Below are positions 26,286-36,800 of a stretch of DNA of 64,000 bases, piece by piece (position 1 is the stretch's first letter; the number at the start of each line of letters is the position of its first letter). Location of the stretch: NCBI GenBank assembly GCA_026692905.1, contig JAPLNL010000124.1, positions 1 through 64,000 on the forward strand. Direction: 5' to 3'. Source of the DNA: Planctomycetota bacterium. Lineage in GTDB: Bacteria > Planctomycetota > Planctomycetia > Pirellulales > Pirellulaceae. The translations under genes and the position numbers were made by a program. A model generated the notes under the pieces. That model was given only the letters and a program-made list of their open reading frames with translations, was not told the DNA's origin and did no database searches.

Positions 26286-27130
26286 TGTCCCGGACGAACA
26301 CGATGAAGGAACCGGAACGACTGACGCCTCAGCAATTCGAGTTGTTCCAAAAGTTTATTTATGAGCGTTGTGGTATCAAGATCGATCTTTCCAAGATCAC
26401 CTTGGTTAGCAACCGCATTCGCCGGCGTCTACAACCTGCGAATTGCTCAGATTTCGGCTCCTATTACCAATTCATTGCGTCCAAACCCGGTGCAGCCGAG
26501 CTTGTCGATTTCATCGATGCCATTACGACCAATGAAACGTCGTTCCTCCGAACCCCGAGCAATTTTGAATGGCTCAAGAACGACTTTGTCAGCGAGCTGA
26601 TCCGCGACAGAGCCGAAGGCAAACGAGAGTCTTCACTGCGCGTCTGGTCTGCTGCATGTAGCTCAGGTGAAGAAGCTTACTCGATCGCAATGTGCCTTTC
26701 CGAAGCAAGTGTGTCATTGCGAGGATGGTCTATTCAAATCATGGGTACGGATATCTCCGAGTCTTCGCTCAAGTTGGCTCGCGATGCGGTCTATCGAAAG
26801 CGAACCATGCAGGAATTAGATGACGCAAAGGTACGTCGCTACTTTTCGGAAGTCTCGCCAGGCGAATTTCACTTGCGACCTGCAATTACCGAAATGGTTA
26901 AGTTCAAGAATCATAACTTGATGAAGCCAATGCTCGAAAAGCCATTCGACTGCATTTGGCTTCGTAATGTACTTATCTACTTCGATCGCGAGTCCAAGGC
27001 AAAGGTAATCGACAACCTAGTGCGCTCGATGGTCAGCGGCGGGTACTTGGTCGTCGGACCATCGGAAGGTGTTTACGACATGTTAGGTATGCTCCAAAAA
27101 CGCGGTACCTTTCTTTATCAGAAACAATAA
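26285..27130 (+). CDS. cheR: CheR receptor methyltransferase
   Basis: S-adenosylmethionine-dependent methyltransferase that methylates glutamates of chemoreceptors. The 281-aa protein has the N-terminal helical CheR domain (about 10-85, ending ITTNETSFLR). The SAM-binding methyltransferase fold follows, with VWSAACSSGEEAYSIAM, MGTDISESSLKLARDAVY, FDCIWLRNVLIYFDRE and GGYLVVGPSEG. The ATG overlaps the receptor stop by one base. It forms the methylation pair with cheB at 31124. Confidence 0.95.
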   Translation: MSRTNTMKEPERLTPQQFELFQKFIYERCGIKIDLSKITLVSNRIRRRLQPANCSDFGSYYQFIASKPGAAELVDFIDAITTNETSFLRTPSNFEWLKNDFVSELIRDRAEGKRESSLRVWSAACSSGEEAYSIAMCLSEASVSLRGWSIQIMGTDISESSLKLARDAVYRKRTMQELDDAKVRRYFSEVSPGEFHLRPAITEMVKFKNHNLMKPMLEKPFDCIWLRNVLIYFDRESKAKVIDNLVRSMVSGGYLVVGPSEGVYDMLGMLQKRGTFLYQKQ

Positions 27131-27144
27131 ACCAGGATGCTACC

Positions 27145-29589
27145 GTGAGCGATGAATTCAACTTCTCAACGGGGATGCCTTCAGACGAGATGGCAGAGTA
27201 CGTTCAAATGTTTGTCGATGAAACATCGGAACAGTTGGATAACCTCGTCGACGTTTTGCTCGTCTTGGAAACCAAACCCAATAGCCCTTCGGAACTGAAC
27301 GAGTCATTCCGTTTGATTCACTCGATCAAAGGTGCGGCGGCAATGATGGGTCTCGATAGCATCACGCTGCTCACGCATCATCTGGAAAATCATTTTGAGC
27401 ATCTTCGATCTGGTATCGAGACGCTCGACAAGTCGATGATGAACTTGATCCTAAAGTGTGTCGATTTTTTGCGAAACGCTGTCGATATGCTGCGTGAAGG
27501 CCGCCCCCTGGTGAGCGCTCCAGAGCTCATCGAACAGCTCTCACGCTCGGTTGCAGAAATTCGATCTGCGGCTGCAACCACCGCGCCGAGCGCCGTTTCC
27601 AATGTGGGTTTGGATGCAACAGATGTGACGACCGTTGGCCCCCTAGTTGTAGACGCCACATCAGCTGCGGAAGCCACATCCAAGTCGCAAGTTGTGTCTG
27701 AGCAGAAAAGGGTTATCGTCTATCTGGACCGCAGCATCGATTTGCCCGAGCTCAAGGCAGAATTGATCATCGCGAGACTGAGCGATCTAGCCATTATCAG
27801 TCGAACAAGTCCCGACATCGACAATCTTGCGAGCCTTGCGGAATTGCGAACGCTCCAAGTTTGGCTAGAAACCACGCGGAGCGATAGCGACGTGCGGTCA
27901 GCAGCAGATGTGGTTGGAGTCGATCTGGTTGAAATCGACAATATCGACGTCGAGCCCATGGTAGAACCGATGTCCTCAGCGGTTCACGCGACCCGAGAGG
28001 CTATCGAACCCCGAGGTTCAAGCGAAGGCCCCATTCACGTGGGTGATGAACCAACAACTTTTTCAGAGAACGCAACCGTAGACGAGGCTCCATCCGGCGC
28101 GACCGCTTCGGTTTCGCAAAGCATCGCCGTTCCAGAAACCCCAGATCCCCAAAGCAAAGTCGTCGAGACGTTAAGAGTCGATATTCAGCGTCTTGACCGG
28201 CTGATGAACTTGGCTGGCGAACTCGTGGTCAATCGCGCTCGCTTTGTGCAGCTAGCGTCGCAGATGGCAGACACTTTCAAAAAGTCTGGACTGATTTCGC
28301 AAGTGCGCGATTTGTGCGAGTTGCTTAGAGAACCGTCAACGACGGGACCGCAATCAGATGATATGGAAACGAGAGCGACCGATGAACGATACTCTGAAAT
28401 TCGCTCGACAGTCGTTGCGCTCGAAGAGCAGTTGCATACTCTCGAGCGGGGTCGGCGCAGCTTTATCCAATTGAACGAAGCCATCGATCAATTTTCAAGA
28501 GTCTCCGATGGATTACAACGAGGCGTATTGGATACCCGGATGGTGCCAGTAGGGCCACTCTTCAATCGATTCAAACGAACAGTCCGCGATATTTCTTCCG
28601 AGCTCGGAAAGAAAGTCAACTTCATCATCCGTGGCGAGAACACCGAACTCGACAAGCGGATGATCGACGAGTTGGGCGATCCTCTCGTACACCTAGTGCG
28701 TAATGCTATCGATCATGGGTTAGAGTCCGAGGCGGTACGACGCAACCGCGCTAAACCGGAAGCGGGAACTCTCACTCTGGAGGCGGCTCACAGCGGCAAT
28801 AATGTGTTGATTACGATCTCAGATGATGGTGGAGGGATAAACACGGACAAGGTCAAACGACGCGCTATCGAGCGAGGGATTGTCACCACCATCGAAGCGG
28901 ACATGATGTCGGACTACGAGATCGCTCAGTTTATTTGGGCACCTGGGTTTAGTACGGCCGAGGTGGTTTCGGACATCTCGGGGCGCGGCGTCGGCATGGA
29001 TATCGTCAAGACGCGAATCAGTGAACTCAATGGTACGATCGAGGTCGACTCGACGTTGGGCAAAGGGGCTAAATTCGTCATCCGATTGCCGCTCACGTTA
29101 GCGATTATTCGAAGCCTTTTGTTTCGGCTTCAGCAAGGAACCTTTGCTGCGCCGATCGAAAACGTTCGTGAGATTGTTTCTGTACGTGACAAGGACGTCA
29201 TCTCGGTTCACGGACGCGACTCGATCGAGGTCCGTGGAGAGTTCATCCCGTTAGTTCGTATCGAGGACGTCTTTGATTGGCATGGAACTCGATACGCCTA
29301 TACGACAGAAACGGAAATCGAATCCGAAACCACTGGAGATACGTCCAGCATATTGATCTTAACGTCCGGAACAAAATCCATGGGTTTAGTTGTCGCTGCG
29401 TTGAAGGGATGCCAAGACATCGTAGTTAAGTCGCTGGATGAAAACTTCACGCACATTCGCGGACTGGCCGGAGCGAGCATATTAGGAGACGGCTCCGTCT
29501 GCTTGTTGTTGGATGTCGTATCTTGTTTAGAGTTGGCTCGACAACGACTTCGTGACAGGCCTCCTCAGCGGCCGATGACAAGCGTATGA
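27145..29589 (+). CDS. cheA: CheA chemosensory histidine kinase
   Basis: Histidine kinase that passes phosphate from receptor signals to CheY and CheB. The 814-aa protein starts at GTG 27145 with AGGA about 9 nt upstream. Domains: HPt with phospho-accepting H59 (LIHSIKGAAAMMGL), a long low-complexity linker (about 135-330) with an extra folded stretch around 190-270, and a dimerisation region (VDIQRLDRLMNLAGELVVN). The ATPase follows (HLVRNAIDHGLES, ISDDGGGIN, GRGVGMDIVK), then the CheW-like C-terminal domain from about 650. No receiver is attached. The stop overlaps the cheC-like start (ATGA). Confidence 0.95.
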   Translation: MSDEFNFSTGMPSDEMAEYVQMFVDETSEQLDNLVDVLLVLETKPNSPSELNESFRLIHSIKGAAAMMGLDSITLLTHHLENHFEHLRSGIETLDKSMMNLILKCVDFLRNAVDMLREGRPLVSAPELIEQLSRSVAEIRSAAATTAPSAVSNVGLDATDVTTVGPLVVDATSAAEATSKSQVVSEQKRVIVYLDRSIDLPELKAELIIARLSDLAIISRTSPDIDNLASLAELRTLQVWLETTRSDSDVRSAADVVGVDLVEIDNIDVEPMVEPMSSAVHATREAIEPRGSSEGPIHVGDEPTTFSENATVDEAPSGATASVSQSIAVPETPDPQSKVVETLRVDIQRLDRLMNLAGELVVNRARFVQLASQMADTFKKSGLISQVRDLCELLREPSTTGPQSDDMETRATDERYSEIRSTVVALEEQLHTLERGRRSFIQLNEAIDQFSRVSDGLQRGVLDTRMVPVGPLFNRFKRTVRDISSELGKKVNFIIRGENTELDKRMIDELGDPLVHLVRNAIDHGLESEAVRRNRAKPEAGTLTLEAAHSGNNVLITISDDGGGINTDKVKRRAIERGIVTTIEADMMSDYEIAQFIWAPGFSTAEVVSDISGRGVGMDIVKTRISELNGTIEVDSTLGKGAKFVIRLPLTLAIIRSLLFRLQQGTFAAPIENVREIVSVRDKDVISVHGRDSIEVRGEFIPLVRIEDVFDWHGTRYAYTTETEIESETTGDTSSILILTSGTKSMGLVVAALKGCQDIVVKSLDENFTHIRGLAGASILGDGSVCLLLDVVSCLELARQRLRDRPPQRPMTSV

Positions 29590-30224
29590 ACTCATTCGAT
29601 GCGACACAGTTGGCAACACTGACCTCGTACTTCCGCGTCGGGACGTCGGATGCTTCGCGCGCGCTATCGACTTGGTTGGGACGCGACGTTCAAGTTTCCA
29701 TGGAACAACTTGAGCAAGTCTCATTAGAGTTCGCCACGGAGCAGCTCGGGCCGTCCGAAGAGACGGTGTGTGCTTGTTGTATGCGAGTCTCGGGTGGCGT
29801 CAGTGGCCAACTGCTTCTCGGATTCGATGATGCGAGCGGACTGATGCTTTGCGATACACTTTTGACGCGAAAAAATCGATCGACGGACTGGGGCGAGCTT
29901 GAGATATCTGCTGCGATGGAAACAACGAACATCGTTGGTTGTGCGTTTCTTAATTCCCTAGCGAGTGTCTTTCCAAAGTCGACGTCGGACCGAGGGCTCA
30001 GCCAAAACCCAATTGACTCTACCTGGATTCCAACACCGCCTGTTTTTGTTCGTGATTATGCAGCGGCAATCATGCAGTTTGCACTGATGGACCAAGCGTG
30101 TGAGTTTGATTCGGTGTTGGTAGCCCAAACCCAGTTCGCAATCGAAAAAATGCCAATCGGATGGCGTTTGTTGTTGATTCCGGATGCTGAGGTCCTCCAA
30201 CGTCTGGCGAGGATTCTTCGGTGA
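29586..30224 (+). CDS. cheC: CheC-like chemotaxis phosphatase
   Basis: Member of the CheC/CheX/FliY family that dephosphorylates CheY-P and, in CheC-CheD systems, controls the CheD deamidase. The 212-aa protein shows the family helix ELEISAAMETTNIVGCAFLN with one E-x2-N active-site motif (METTN) and the preceding GQLLLGFDDASGLMLCDTLL strand-helix. A second active-site helix is not obvious, so it may have only one catalytic site. It starts in the cheA stop codon and its own stop overlaps cheD (GTGA), so all three are tightly coupled. Confidence 0.8.
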   Translation: MNSFDATQLATLTSYFRVGTSDASRALSTWLGRDVQVSMEQLEQVSLEFATEQLGPSEETVCACCMRVSGGVSGQLLLGFDDASGLMLCDTLLTRKNRSTDWGELEISAAMETTNIVGCAFLNSLASVFPKSTSDRGLSQNPIDSTWIPTPPVFVRDYAAAIMQFALMDQACEFDSVLVAQTQFAIEKMPIGWRLLLIPDAEVLQRLARILR

Positions 30225-30715
30225 GCAAGATCGCTGAGAACGAGGGTCTGGTAGTCAAAATGGCAGAAATTGGAGTGCTGCAACACGTCGGGATTTTGCG
30301 AACTCTTTTGGGCTCGTGCGTCGGTGTAGCGCTGTTCGAACGCAAGTTGAAGCTGTCTGGCTTGGCACATATCGTCTTGCCCTTTTCTGTAGGACGCGAC
30401 CAGTCTCTCGGGAAGTACGTGGATACCGCCATTCCAGAAACGATTCGACAAATGACGACGCTTGCCCGAGGTGCGAAATTGTCCTTGACGGCCAAAATTG
30501 CTGGCGGCGCAAATATGTTTTCGCATGTTTCTCCCAACAATTTGAATGCGATCGGGGAGCAGAATATCGTGGCAGTGGAAAAGGTGCTTGCCGATTGTCA
30601 GATACCGATCGTGGCACGACACTTGGGCGGCACTTTTGGGCGTCGTATGGTGGTTGATGTCGAGAGCGGATTGGTACAGATTCATGTGGTCGGTCAGACC
30701 GTTGTCCAGTTTTGA
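30221..30715 (+). CDS. cheD: CheD chemoreceptor glutamine deamidase
   Basis: Deamidates receptor glutamines and, with CheC, forms an adaptation module. The 164-aa length is normal. The catalytic Cys33 is in LLGSCVGVAL and the His50 is in LSGLAHIVLP, in the usual C-x16-H spacing; KIAGGANMF is a further family motif. GTG start overlaps the cheC-like stop. With cheC, cheR and cheB present, this operon has the Bacillus/Thermotoga type of adaptation chemistry rather than the CheZ type. Confidence 0.94.
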   Translation: MSKIAENEGLVVKMAEIGVLQHVGILRTLLGSCVGVALFERKLKLSGLAHIVLPFSVGRDQSLGKYVDTAIPETIRQMTTLARGAKLSLTAKIAGGANMFSHVSPNNLNAIGEQNIVAVEKVLADCQIPIVARHLGGTFGRRMVVDVESGLVQIHVVGQTVVQF

Positions 30716-30761
30716 TTGAAGAATTTCTGAGACGCCAAACGACTCGAGCGAGGTAAGCCAA

Positions 30762-31127
30762 ATGAAAAAGCTAATGATCGTTGACGATGCCATGATCATG
30801 CGGCTGAGAATTCGTGAGATCGCGGTTCAGGCTGGTTGGGAAGTCGTTGGCGAAGCAGCGGACGGGAATCAAGCCGTTGTAATGTTTCGCAGTTTGCAGC
30901 CAGACCTGGTGACAATGGATATCGTAATGCCTTCGATGGATGGAGTTGAGGCACTCAGAACCATACGTAGCGAGTCGCCGAACGCCTGCGTTTGTATGGT
31001 TAGCGCCGTAAATCAACGGGAGAAGCTTGCTGAGTGCATTCGATTGGGCGCGATCGATTTTATCGTCAAGCCATTCGATAAATCGCAGCTGATCAGCTTA
31101 TTCGACAAACAAGGACGTTGCCAATGA
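30762..31127 (+). CDS. cheY: CheY-like single-domain response regulator
   Basis: Stand-alone receiver domain of 121 aa that carries the output signal. Acidic pocket D8/D9 (MIVDDAM), phospho-acceptor D53 (TMDIVMPSMDG), Ser81 and the switch lysine K103 (IVKPF) are all present. Its TGA stop overlaps the ATG of cheB. No flagellar or twitching gene is in the window, so the output could be motility, pili or another process. Confidence 0.94.
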   Translation: MKKLMIVDDAMIMRLRIREIAVQAGWEVVGEAADGNQAVVMFRSLQPDLVTMDIVMPSMDGVEALRTIRSESPNACVCMVSAVNQREKLAECIRLGAIDFIVKPFDKSQLISLFDKQGRCQ

Positions 31128-32227
31128 AGTTAAAAGTCATGGTAGTCGATGATTCGGCACTTTACCGACAGTTGGTAAAGAATGTGCTCCGAAACCTCGC
31201 GGAGGTAGAGGTCATTGGACTTGCTTGCACGGGCAAGGAAGCTCTTGAAAAAATTCCTGAGCTGCAACCCGACTTACTGACTCTCGATGTCCAAATGCCA
31301 GACATGAATGGATTGGAGTTGCTTCGCGAGATAAAGCGACGTCGTCTTCCGGTCAAGGCAATTATGATTAGCAGTTTGACTGCGCAAGGGGCCCAAGTAA
31401 CGACCGATGCATTGCTCGCAGGCGCGTTTGACTTTATTCAAAAGCCGAACAGCCCCGATGCTAATTCCAATCGCCTGCAGCTTGAAGCCCTTTTAGCGGA
31501 CAAGATCAGTGCGTTTCAGCAGAGTCGAAGCGTATCCATGCCAACTCGGATAGCCAATAACGCTTTGTCTAGGCCAGTAGAATCGCTATCCGTCGATGCA
31601 CAGTCCGTCAGAGCGTCAGCACTTAGGCATGAACCGAAAAGCGGTCGCATGGAGGCTGTTTTGATTGGAACATCAACCGGTGGCCCTTTGGCGCTTCGCG
31701 AATTGATTCCAAAACTGCCGGCAGACCTCGGTGTTCCTGTTTTTGTCGTACAGCATATGCCACCCAAGTACACTCAATCGCTGGCCGCACGGATCGGTGA
31801 GGTTAGTCAAATCGCAGTTCACGAAGCAGTCCACGGCATGAAGGTCGAAGCCAATCATGTGTATATTGCACCAGGCGGTTTGCACATGGGAATTCAACTT
31901 ATTGGTGGAAAGCCTGTGATTCGTACCTCGGAGGAGCCACCTGAGCACAATTGCCGACCCTCCGTTGACTTTACTTTTCGAGCTGCTTGTAGTGTCTATG
32001 CGGGCAACCTTTTGGGCGTTATCCTGACGGGGATGGGACGCGATGGAACCGAGGGCTGTCGAATGATCAAGCAGTTGGGCGGTAAGGTATTGGCGCAACA
32101 TCCGGATGGCTGCATCGTGTACGGCATGCCCAAGGTCGTCGTCGAGGAGCAGTTGGCAGACCGGGTCGTACCTATTGATAAAATGGCATCCTGGATCATT
32201 CGCATAGTCGATCGTAGTCGACACTAA
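31124..32227 (+). CDS. cheB: CheB protein-glutamate methylesterase
   Basis: Response-regulator-controlled enzyme that demethylates receptor glutamates. From the ATG at 31124 (overlapping the cheY stop as ATGA) it is 367 aa. The receiver (1-125) has D55 as phospho-acceptor, followed by a linker to about 172. The esterase domain carries the catalytic triad S184 (GTSTGGP), H211 (VQHMPP) and D307 (TGMGRDGTEG). A TTG two codons upstream is less likely. Complete pair with cheR. Confidence 0.95.
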   Translation: MKLKVMVVDDSALYRQLVKNVLRNLAEVEVIGLACTGKEALEKIPELQPDLLTLDVQMPDMNGLELLREIKRRRLPVKAIMISSLTAQGAQVTTDALLAGAFDFIQKPNSPDANSNRLQLEALLADKISAFQQSRSVSMPTRIANNALSRPVESLSVDAQSVRASALRHEPKSGRMEAVLIGTSTGGPLALRELIPKLPADLGVPVFVVQHMPPKYTQSLAARIGEVSQIAVHEAVHGMKVEANHVYIAPGGLHMGIQLIGGKPVIRTSEEPPEHNCRPSVDFTFRAACSVYAGNLLGVILTGMGRDGTEGCRMIKQLGGKVLAQHPDGCIVYGMPKVVVEEQLADRVVPIDKMASWIIRIVDRSRH

Positions 32228-32338
32228 TCCGCGCGCTTAAGCCAGGCACCGACCACGAGTGACCCGAGGCGTAAGCCCATGCGTCGGGGTTACCACATTT
32301 CAAACATTAATCTAACTCAACACCAACATCCACCGATC

Positions 32339-33730
32339 ATGAATCGCACTCCTACCGTCATTGTTATTGCCGAAGATAGCCGGGTCCAAGGAAAGGTACT
32401 GCAGCAGCGGCTCATCGCAGCGGGTTACGATGCGCATGTTGGACTGAATGGCGAATTGGCGTTAGAGCTAGTGCAGAATCTCAAGCCGGATATCGTGGTA
32501 TCCGATATCGAGATGCCTAAAATGAACGGCTACGAATTATGCAGTGCGGTCAAGCAGTCTCCCTCACTTCGGCACACTCCCGTGATCCTACTTTCCACTT
32601 TGAATGACGCCGAAGACATCATCCGAGGTTTAGCTGCAGGTGCGGACAACTACATCACCAAACCCTACGATATTAACTTTTTGATTGCCAGAATCGAAGA
32701 CCTTCGGTTGAATCCGATTCAGCATGTAGAAAGCGATTCGTCGAATACCACGGCCGTCACTCTCGGTGGACAGGTTTACGAAGTTCGAGCGGGGAGACAG
32801 CAAACGCTCAATCTGCTTGTATCCGTATTCGAAAACGCAGTCGAGAAAAACAAGGAGTTGCACCGAAGCAACGAACATTTAATATTAGCCAAAGAGAAGC
32901 TTTCTGCTTGGAACACGCAGCTTGAGTCGTTGAACGGCCAGTTGAATGAACTCAACGGCCGCATGAAGCGAGACTTGCACGCCGCTGCTCGAATGCAACA
33001 ATCGCTATTGCCCAACGAAGCCCTTGCGATACCGGAGGTTACGGTTGCTTGGGACTACACTCCATGCGAAGAATTGGCGGGGGATTTCCTTAACTATGCA
33101 CAACTCGATGATCATACGCTTGGATTGTACGTAGTGGACGTTTGCGGACACGGGGCGGCGTCAGCTCTTTTGGCGGTGGCGATTGGCCGAGTCCTCAGTA
33201 CCGTTGTTTCTGCGACATCGCTTTTGGTTAGGCACGATCCTTTCACGGGCAAACGCGTCGTTACGCCACCAGCGACAGTGGTCGGCGAGTTGAACAAACG
33301 TTTTCCGATGGATAGCCAGGGGGGCTTGCATTTCACGATTTTATATGGGTTGCTCGACCTTAGGACCAAGCTGTTTCGCTATGCTTGTGGCGGTCACCCG
33401 CAGCCAGTGCATCTCCCGAAAGGCAATTCTGCAGTGTTTGCCCCAGGTGAAGGGCTGGCTGTGGGGTGGGTGGACGATGTCGAGTTCGATGAGTTTACGT
33501 TGCAGTTGGCTGCGGGCGATCGACTCCTGTTGTACTCCGATGGAGTTCCAGAGGCGATGGACGCCAACCTGGAGCAACTGACCAACGAAACGATGCTACA
33601 CGAGCTGGATAAGAGTCGCGATCAGCCTTTGGCCGATCAAGTTTCGCATCTCCGAGGCGTTGTAAATCAATGGTGCCAACCCAAGGGCCCGTTAGATGAT
33701 GTTTCGATTCTCCTCGTGGAAATCACCTAG
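32339..33730 (+). CDS. Receiver-PP2C (RsbU/SpoIIE-like) phosphatase
   Basis: Response regulator with a serine phosphatase output. The 463-aa protein from ATG 32339 contains a receiver (1-125; AEDSRVQ, phospho-acceptor in VVSDIEMPKMNG, ITKPYD), a coiled coil (about 170-245, NKELHRSNEHLILAKEKL) and a PP2C/SpoIIE domain. That domain shows QQSLLPNEA, ELAGDFLNY, VVDVCGHGAASALL, FTILYGLLD and GDRLLLYSDGVPEA. In other bacteria such proteins act on anti-anti-sigma factors. At the end of the che operon it may offer CheA a second output. ATG 32279 is an alternative start. Confidence 0.88.
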   Translation: MNRTPTVIVIAEDSRVQGKVLQQRLIAAGYDAHVGLNGELALELVQNLKPDIVVSDIEMPKMNGYELCSAVKQSPSLRHTPVILLSTLNDAEDIIRGLAAGADNYITKPYDINFLIARIEDLRLNPIQHVESDSSNTTAVTLGGQVYEVRAGRQQTLNLLVSVFENAVEKNKELHRSNEHLILAKEKLSAWNTQLESLNGQLNELNGRMKRDLHAAARMQQSLLPNEALAIPEVTVAWDYTPCEELAGDFLNYAQLDDHTLGLYVVDVCGHGAASALLAVAIGRVLSTVVSATSLLVRHDPFTGKRVVTPPATVVGELNKRFPMDSQGGLHFTILYGLLDLRTKLFRYACGGHPQPVHLPKGNSAVFAPGEGLAVGWVDDVEFDEFTLQLAAGDRLLLYSDGVPEAMDANLEQLTNETMLHELDKSRDQPLADQVSHLRGVVNQWCQPKGPLDDVSILLVEIT

Positions 33731-33818
33731 AGCTCCGTGGTCGCAGATGGAGTTTTCCTCCGTTGAGTACTTTAGCAACTCGTTTGCCAAGAACCGGCCT
33801 TTCGTGTCCACTATTTGC

Positions 33819-36800
33819 TTAACCGCCTGGACTAAGGACAGACCTCAGCGTCGTTAGCAGATCGGTTCTTGCCACAACTTGGGCATTCGTTTCTGCGATT
33901 GGGGTTGTCTGAGATACGCTTGACAGAGGAATACGTGATAGGGACATAGACTGAGGTTTGCCAACGGATTTCGAGACTTCGGCACGCAACGGCCAATAAG
34001 CGTGTTGGCCATCTACAATTCGCAGCTTCCCGTTGTGTTTACGTGCCAGTTGCTCGATTCTTTTTACGTCCGAATACGTAAACGCAATGTAGTCATCTTC
34101 GACCCCAATATAACGTATCGACCAAAGAGCTGCATCCATTCGCAATACCGCTACATCCAGCAGCCTTCCAGCAATCTCAGGTAACGGTCCAAACCGATCT
34201 GCTAGCTCCTGACGAAGCTCCGCAATCGCGTGCACGTCCTGTAATCGACTCAATCGACGGTAGACGTCGATCTTGTGACGCATCTCGGGAATGTATTCGC
34301 TCGACAAAAACGCTTCGATTGGCAAATTCACTTCGACGTCGATCTTGATCTTCGGCGGCTGGCGAGTCAGCTGCCGCACTGCCCCCTCAAGCAACTGGCA
34401 ATACAGCTCATACCCCACCGTCGCAATATGACCGCTCTGCTGCGTTCCGAGCAAATTCCCAGCTCCCCGAATTTCCAGATCTCGCATGGCGATGCCAAAC
34501 CCCGCTCCCAACTGCGAGTATTCCTCAATCGCATGCAACCGCCTAGCCGCATCCGGATTAAGGCTGCGATCACGATCGACTAGCAAATAACAGTGCGCCT
34601 GATGCTTGTAGCGGCCAACTCGACCTCGCAACTGATGCAACTCAGACAGCCCATACCGATTGGCTTCGTCGATGAAGATCGTGTTGGCATTGGGGATATC
34701 CAAGCCGCTTTCAATGATGGTCGTGGCGAGCAAAATATCCGCTCGGTGGTCGATGAAGTCGAGCATTACTTGCTCAAGAACCCCTTCAGCCATTTGCCCG
34801 TGACCGATCAGGATTCTGGCCTCTGGTGCAATGCGCTGCAGTCGTGCGGCGACTGAATGCATGTCTTCAATGCGATTGTGGACAAAGAATATCTGTCCAT
34901 CCCTATTCAGTTCTCGCAATATCGCATTTCGCACCAAAGCGTCGTCAAATCGAACGACTCGCGTTTCGACCGCCATGCGTTCCTCAGGCGCCGTCTCCAA
35001 ATTCGAGATATCGCGAACCCCCAGCAACGACATATGTAACGTTCTTGGAATTGGCGTAGCGGAAAGCGTCAGGATGTCGACCATCGATGCCGTCTTTTTG
35101 ATCCGCTCCTTGAGCTCGACGCCAAACTTCTGTTCCTCGTCGATAATCAACAGTCCCAAATTAAAGAACTGCACATCGGCTGAGGCAAGTCGATGTGTAC
35201 CGATCACAATATCTACTTGCCCGTGTGCCAATCGCCGAACGGTTTCCTTTTGCTCCGCGGAGGTTTCAAAGCGACTCAACTTGGCGATTTCGAATGGGAA
35301 CTCTGCCATTCGCTTTTGAAACGTTTTGTAGTGTTGTTCGGCAAGCACGGTGGTTGGCACAAGCACGGCCACTTGGTAGCCACTCTCGACGGCCTTGAAG
35401 GCAGCTCGCATTGCGACCTCCGTCTTTCCGAAGCCTACGTCTCCACAAATCAATCTTTCCATCGGCCGCACACTCATCATGTCGGCTTTGGTTGCCGCGA
35501 TCGCGGTTAACTGATCTGGCGTCTCTTCGTAAGGAAACGAGCCGTCAAATTGGCTTTGCCAAACCGAGTCCGGCTTGAACGCGATTCCCGTCAAGTGCTT
35601 GCGTTGGGCTTGTAGCTCTAATAGGTCCGCGGCCATATCCGTGACCGCCTTCTCTGCTGCGATCTTTTGGCGGACCCAAGCTTGACTGCCGATACGAGCC
35701 AATTTTGGCCTGGATTTGGTCGCACCCACGTAGCGCTGAACCAGGTCGATCTTACTGCTAGGTACGTAGAGTTTAGTCCCACCCTCGAACTCGATCGTCA
35801 AATGCTCGAACTTCTGCCCTTGCTTTTCGATCAGCTCCATGCCTTGATAGATGCCGATGCCATGCGACAAGTGGACCACAAGATCTCCTTCGCGGAGGTC
35901 GAGGAAGCTATCGATGGCTCGTGACGCCAGCCTCCTCGAAGATCGCCGCAACGTCGATCGTTTTAGTAGCTGGTTCACCGTCAAAACAAACGGCCCATCG
36001 GGTTGCAACTCAAAACCGCTGCTGAGCAAACCCAATTCGAGCTTAACCCGGCCCTCTTGGAAGGCTTTGCTATGCTGCAGCAAATCGCTGAGCCTACTCA
36101 GTTCCCCCTCGTTGATGCATGCGATCAAAGCCGAACGTGCACCGATCGCATTGTCGATGTCTTTTGCGATATTTTCTAGCTCGCCACCGATTCGCTGCAC
36201 ATCGCCGATCGGGACACGCAGCAATTCGCCCAAGTAACCTTCACCGGCCAGCTGAGTGATTTGGGCGAACGCATACTTGATGATCTCGGCATAGAGTTCA
36301 TTTGGATCGCGAAATCGCTCTGGGAACGGTACTCTGGCTTTGAACGCGTTGGCGTTATAGACAGCCGCGATGGGCTCGCTCAACAAGACCATCGTGTCCT
36401 TGGGCAAATAGTCGAGCAATGACGCTTCCTCTTTGATTGCCTCGTTGGCTGCGATCAAATCTACGCGGTCCATACGGTTGAGCGACCGCTGAGTTACCGA
36501 ATCAAAACTGCGGATCGATTCCACTTCTTCGTCGAACCATTCGATGCGCCGAGGTTCACCGCAATCGGGTGGATATACGTCGAGGATTCCACCACGGGCC
36601 GTAAATTCGCCAGGTAACTGCACGCTGGTCGTGGTCCGATAGCCAGTCGAAGTTAACCAGCGTTTCAGTTCGGTCAAATCGACCCGCTGGCCAACGCTCA
36701 AACTACGACGGTCCTGACGTAGCTGCTGCGGACTCGGCACCCGGTGCATGAGAGCTGGAATAGTGGTTACGATGACGGGTACATCCGTCTTGGTGTTCAG

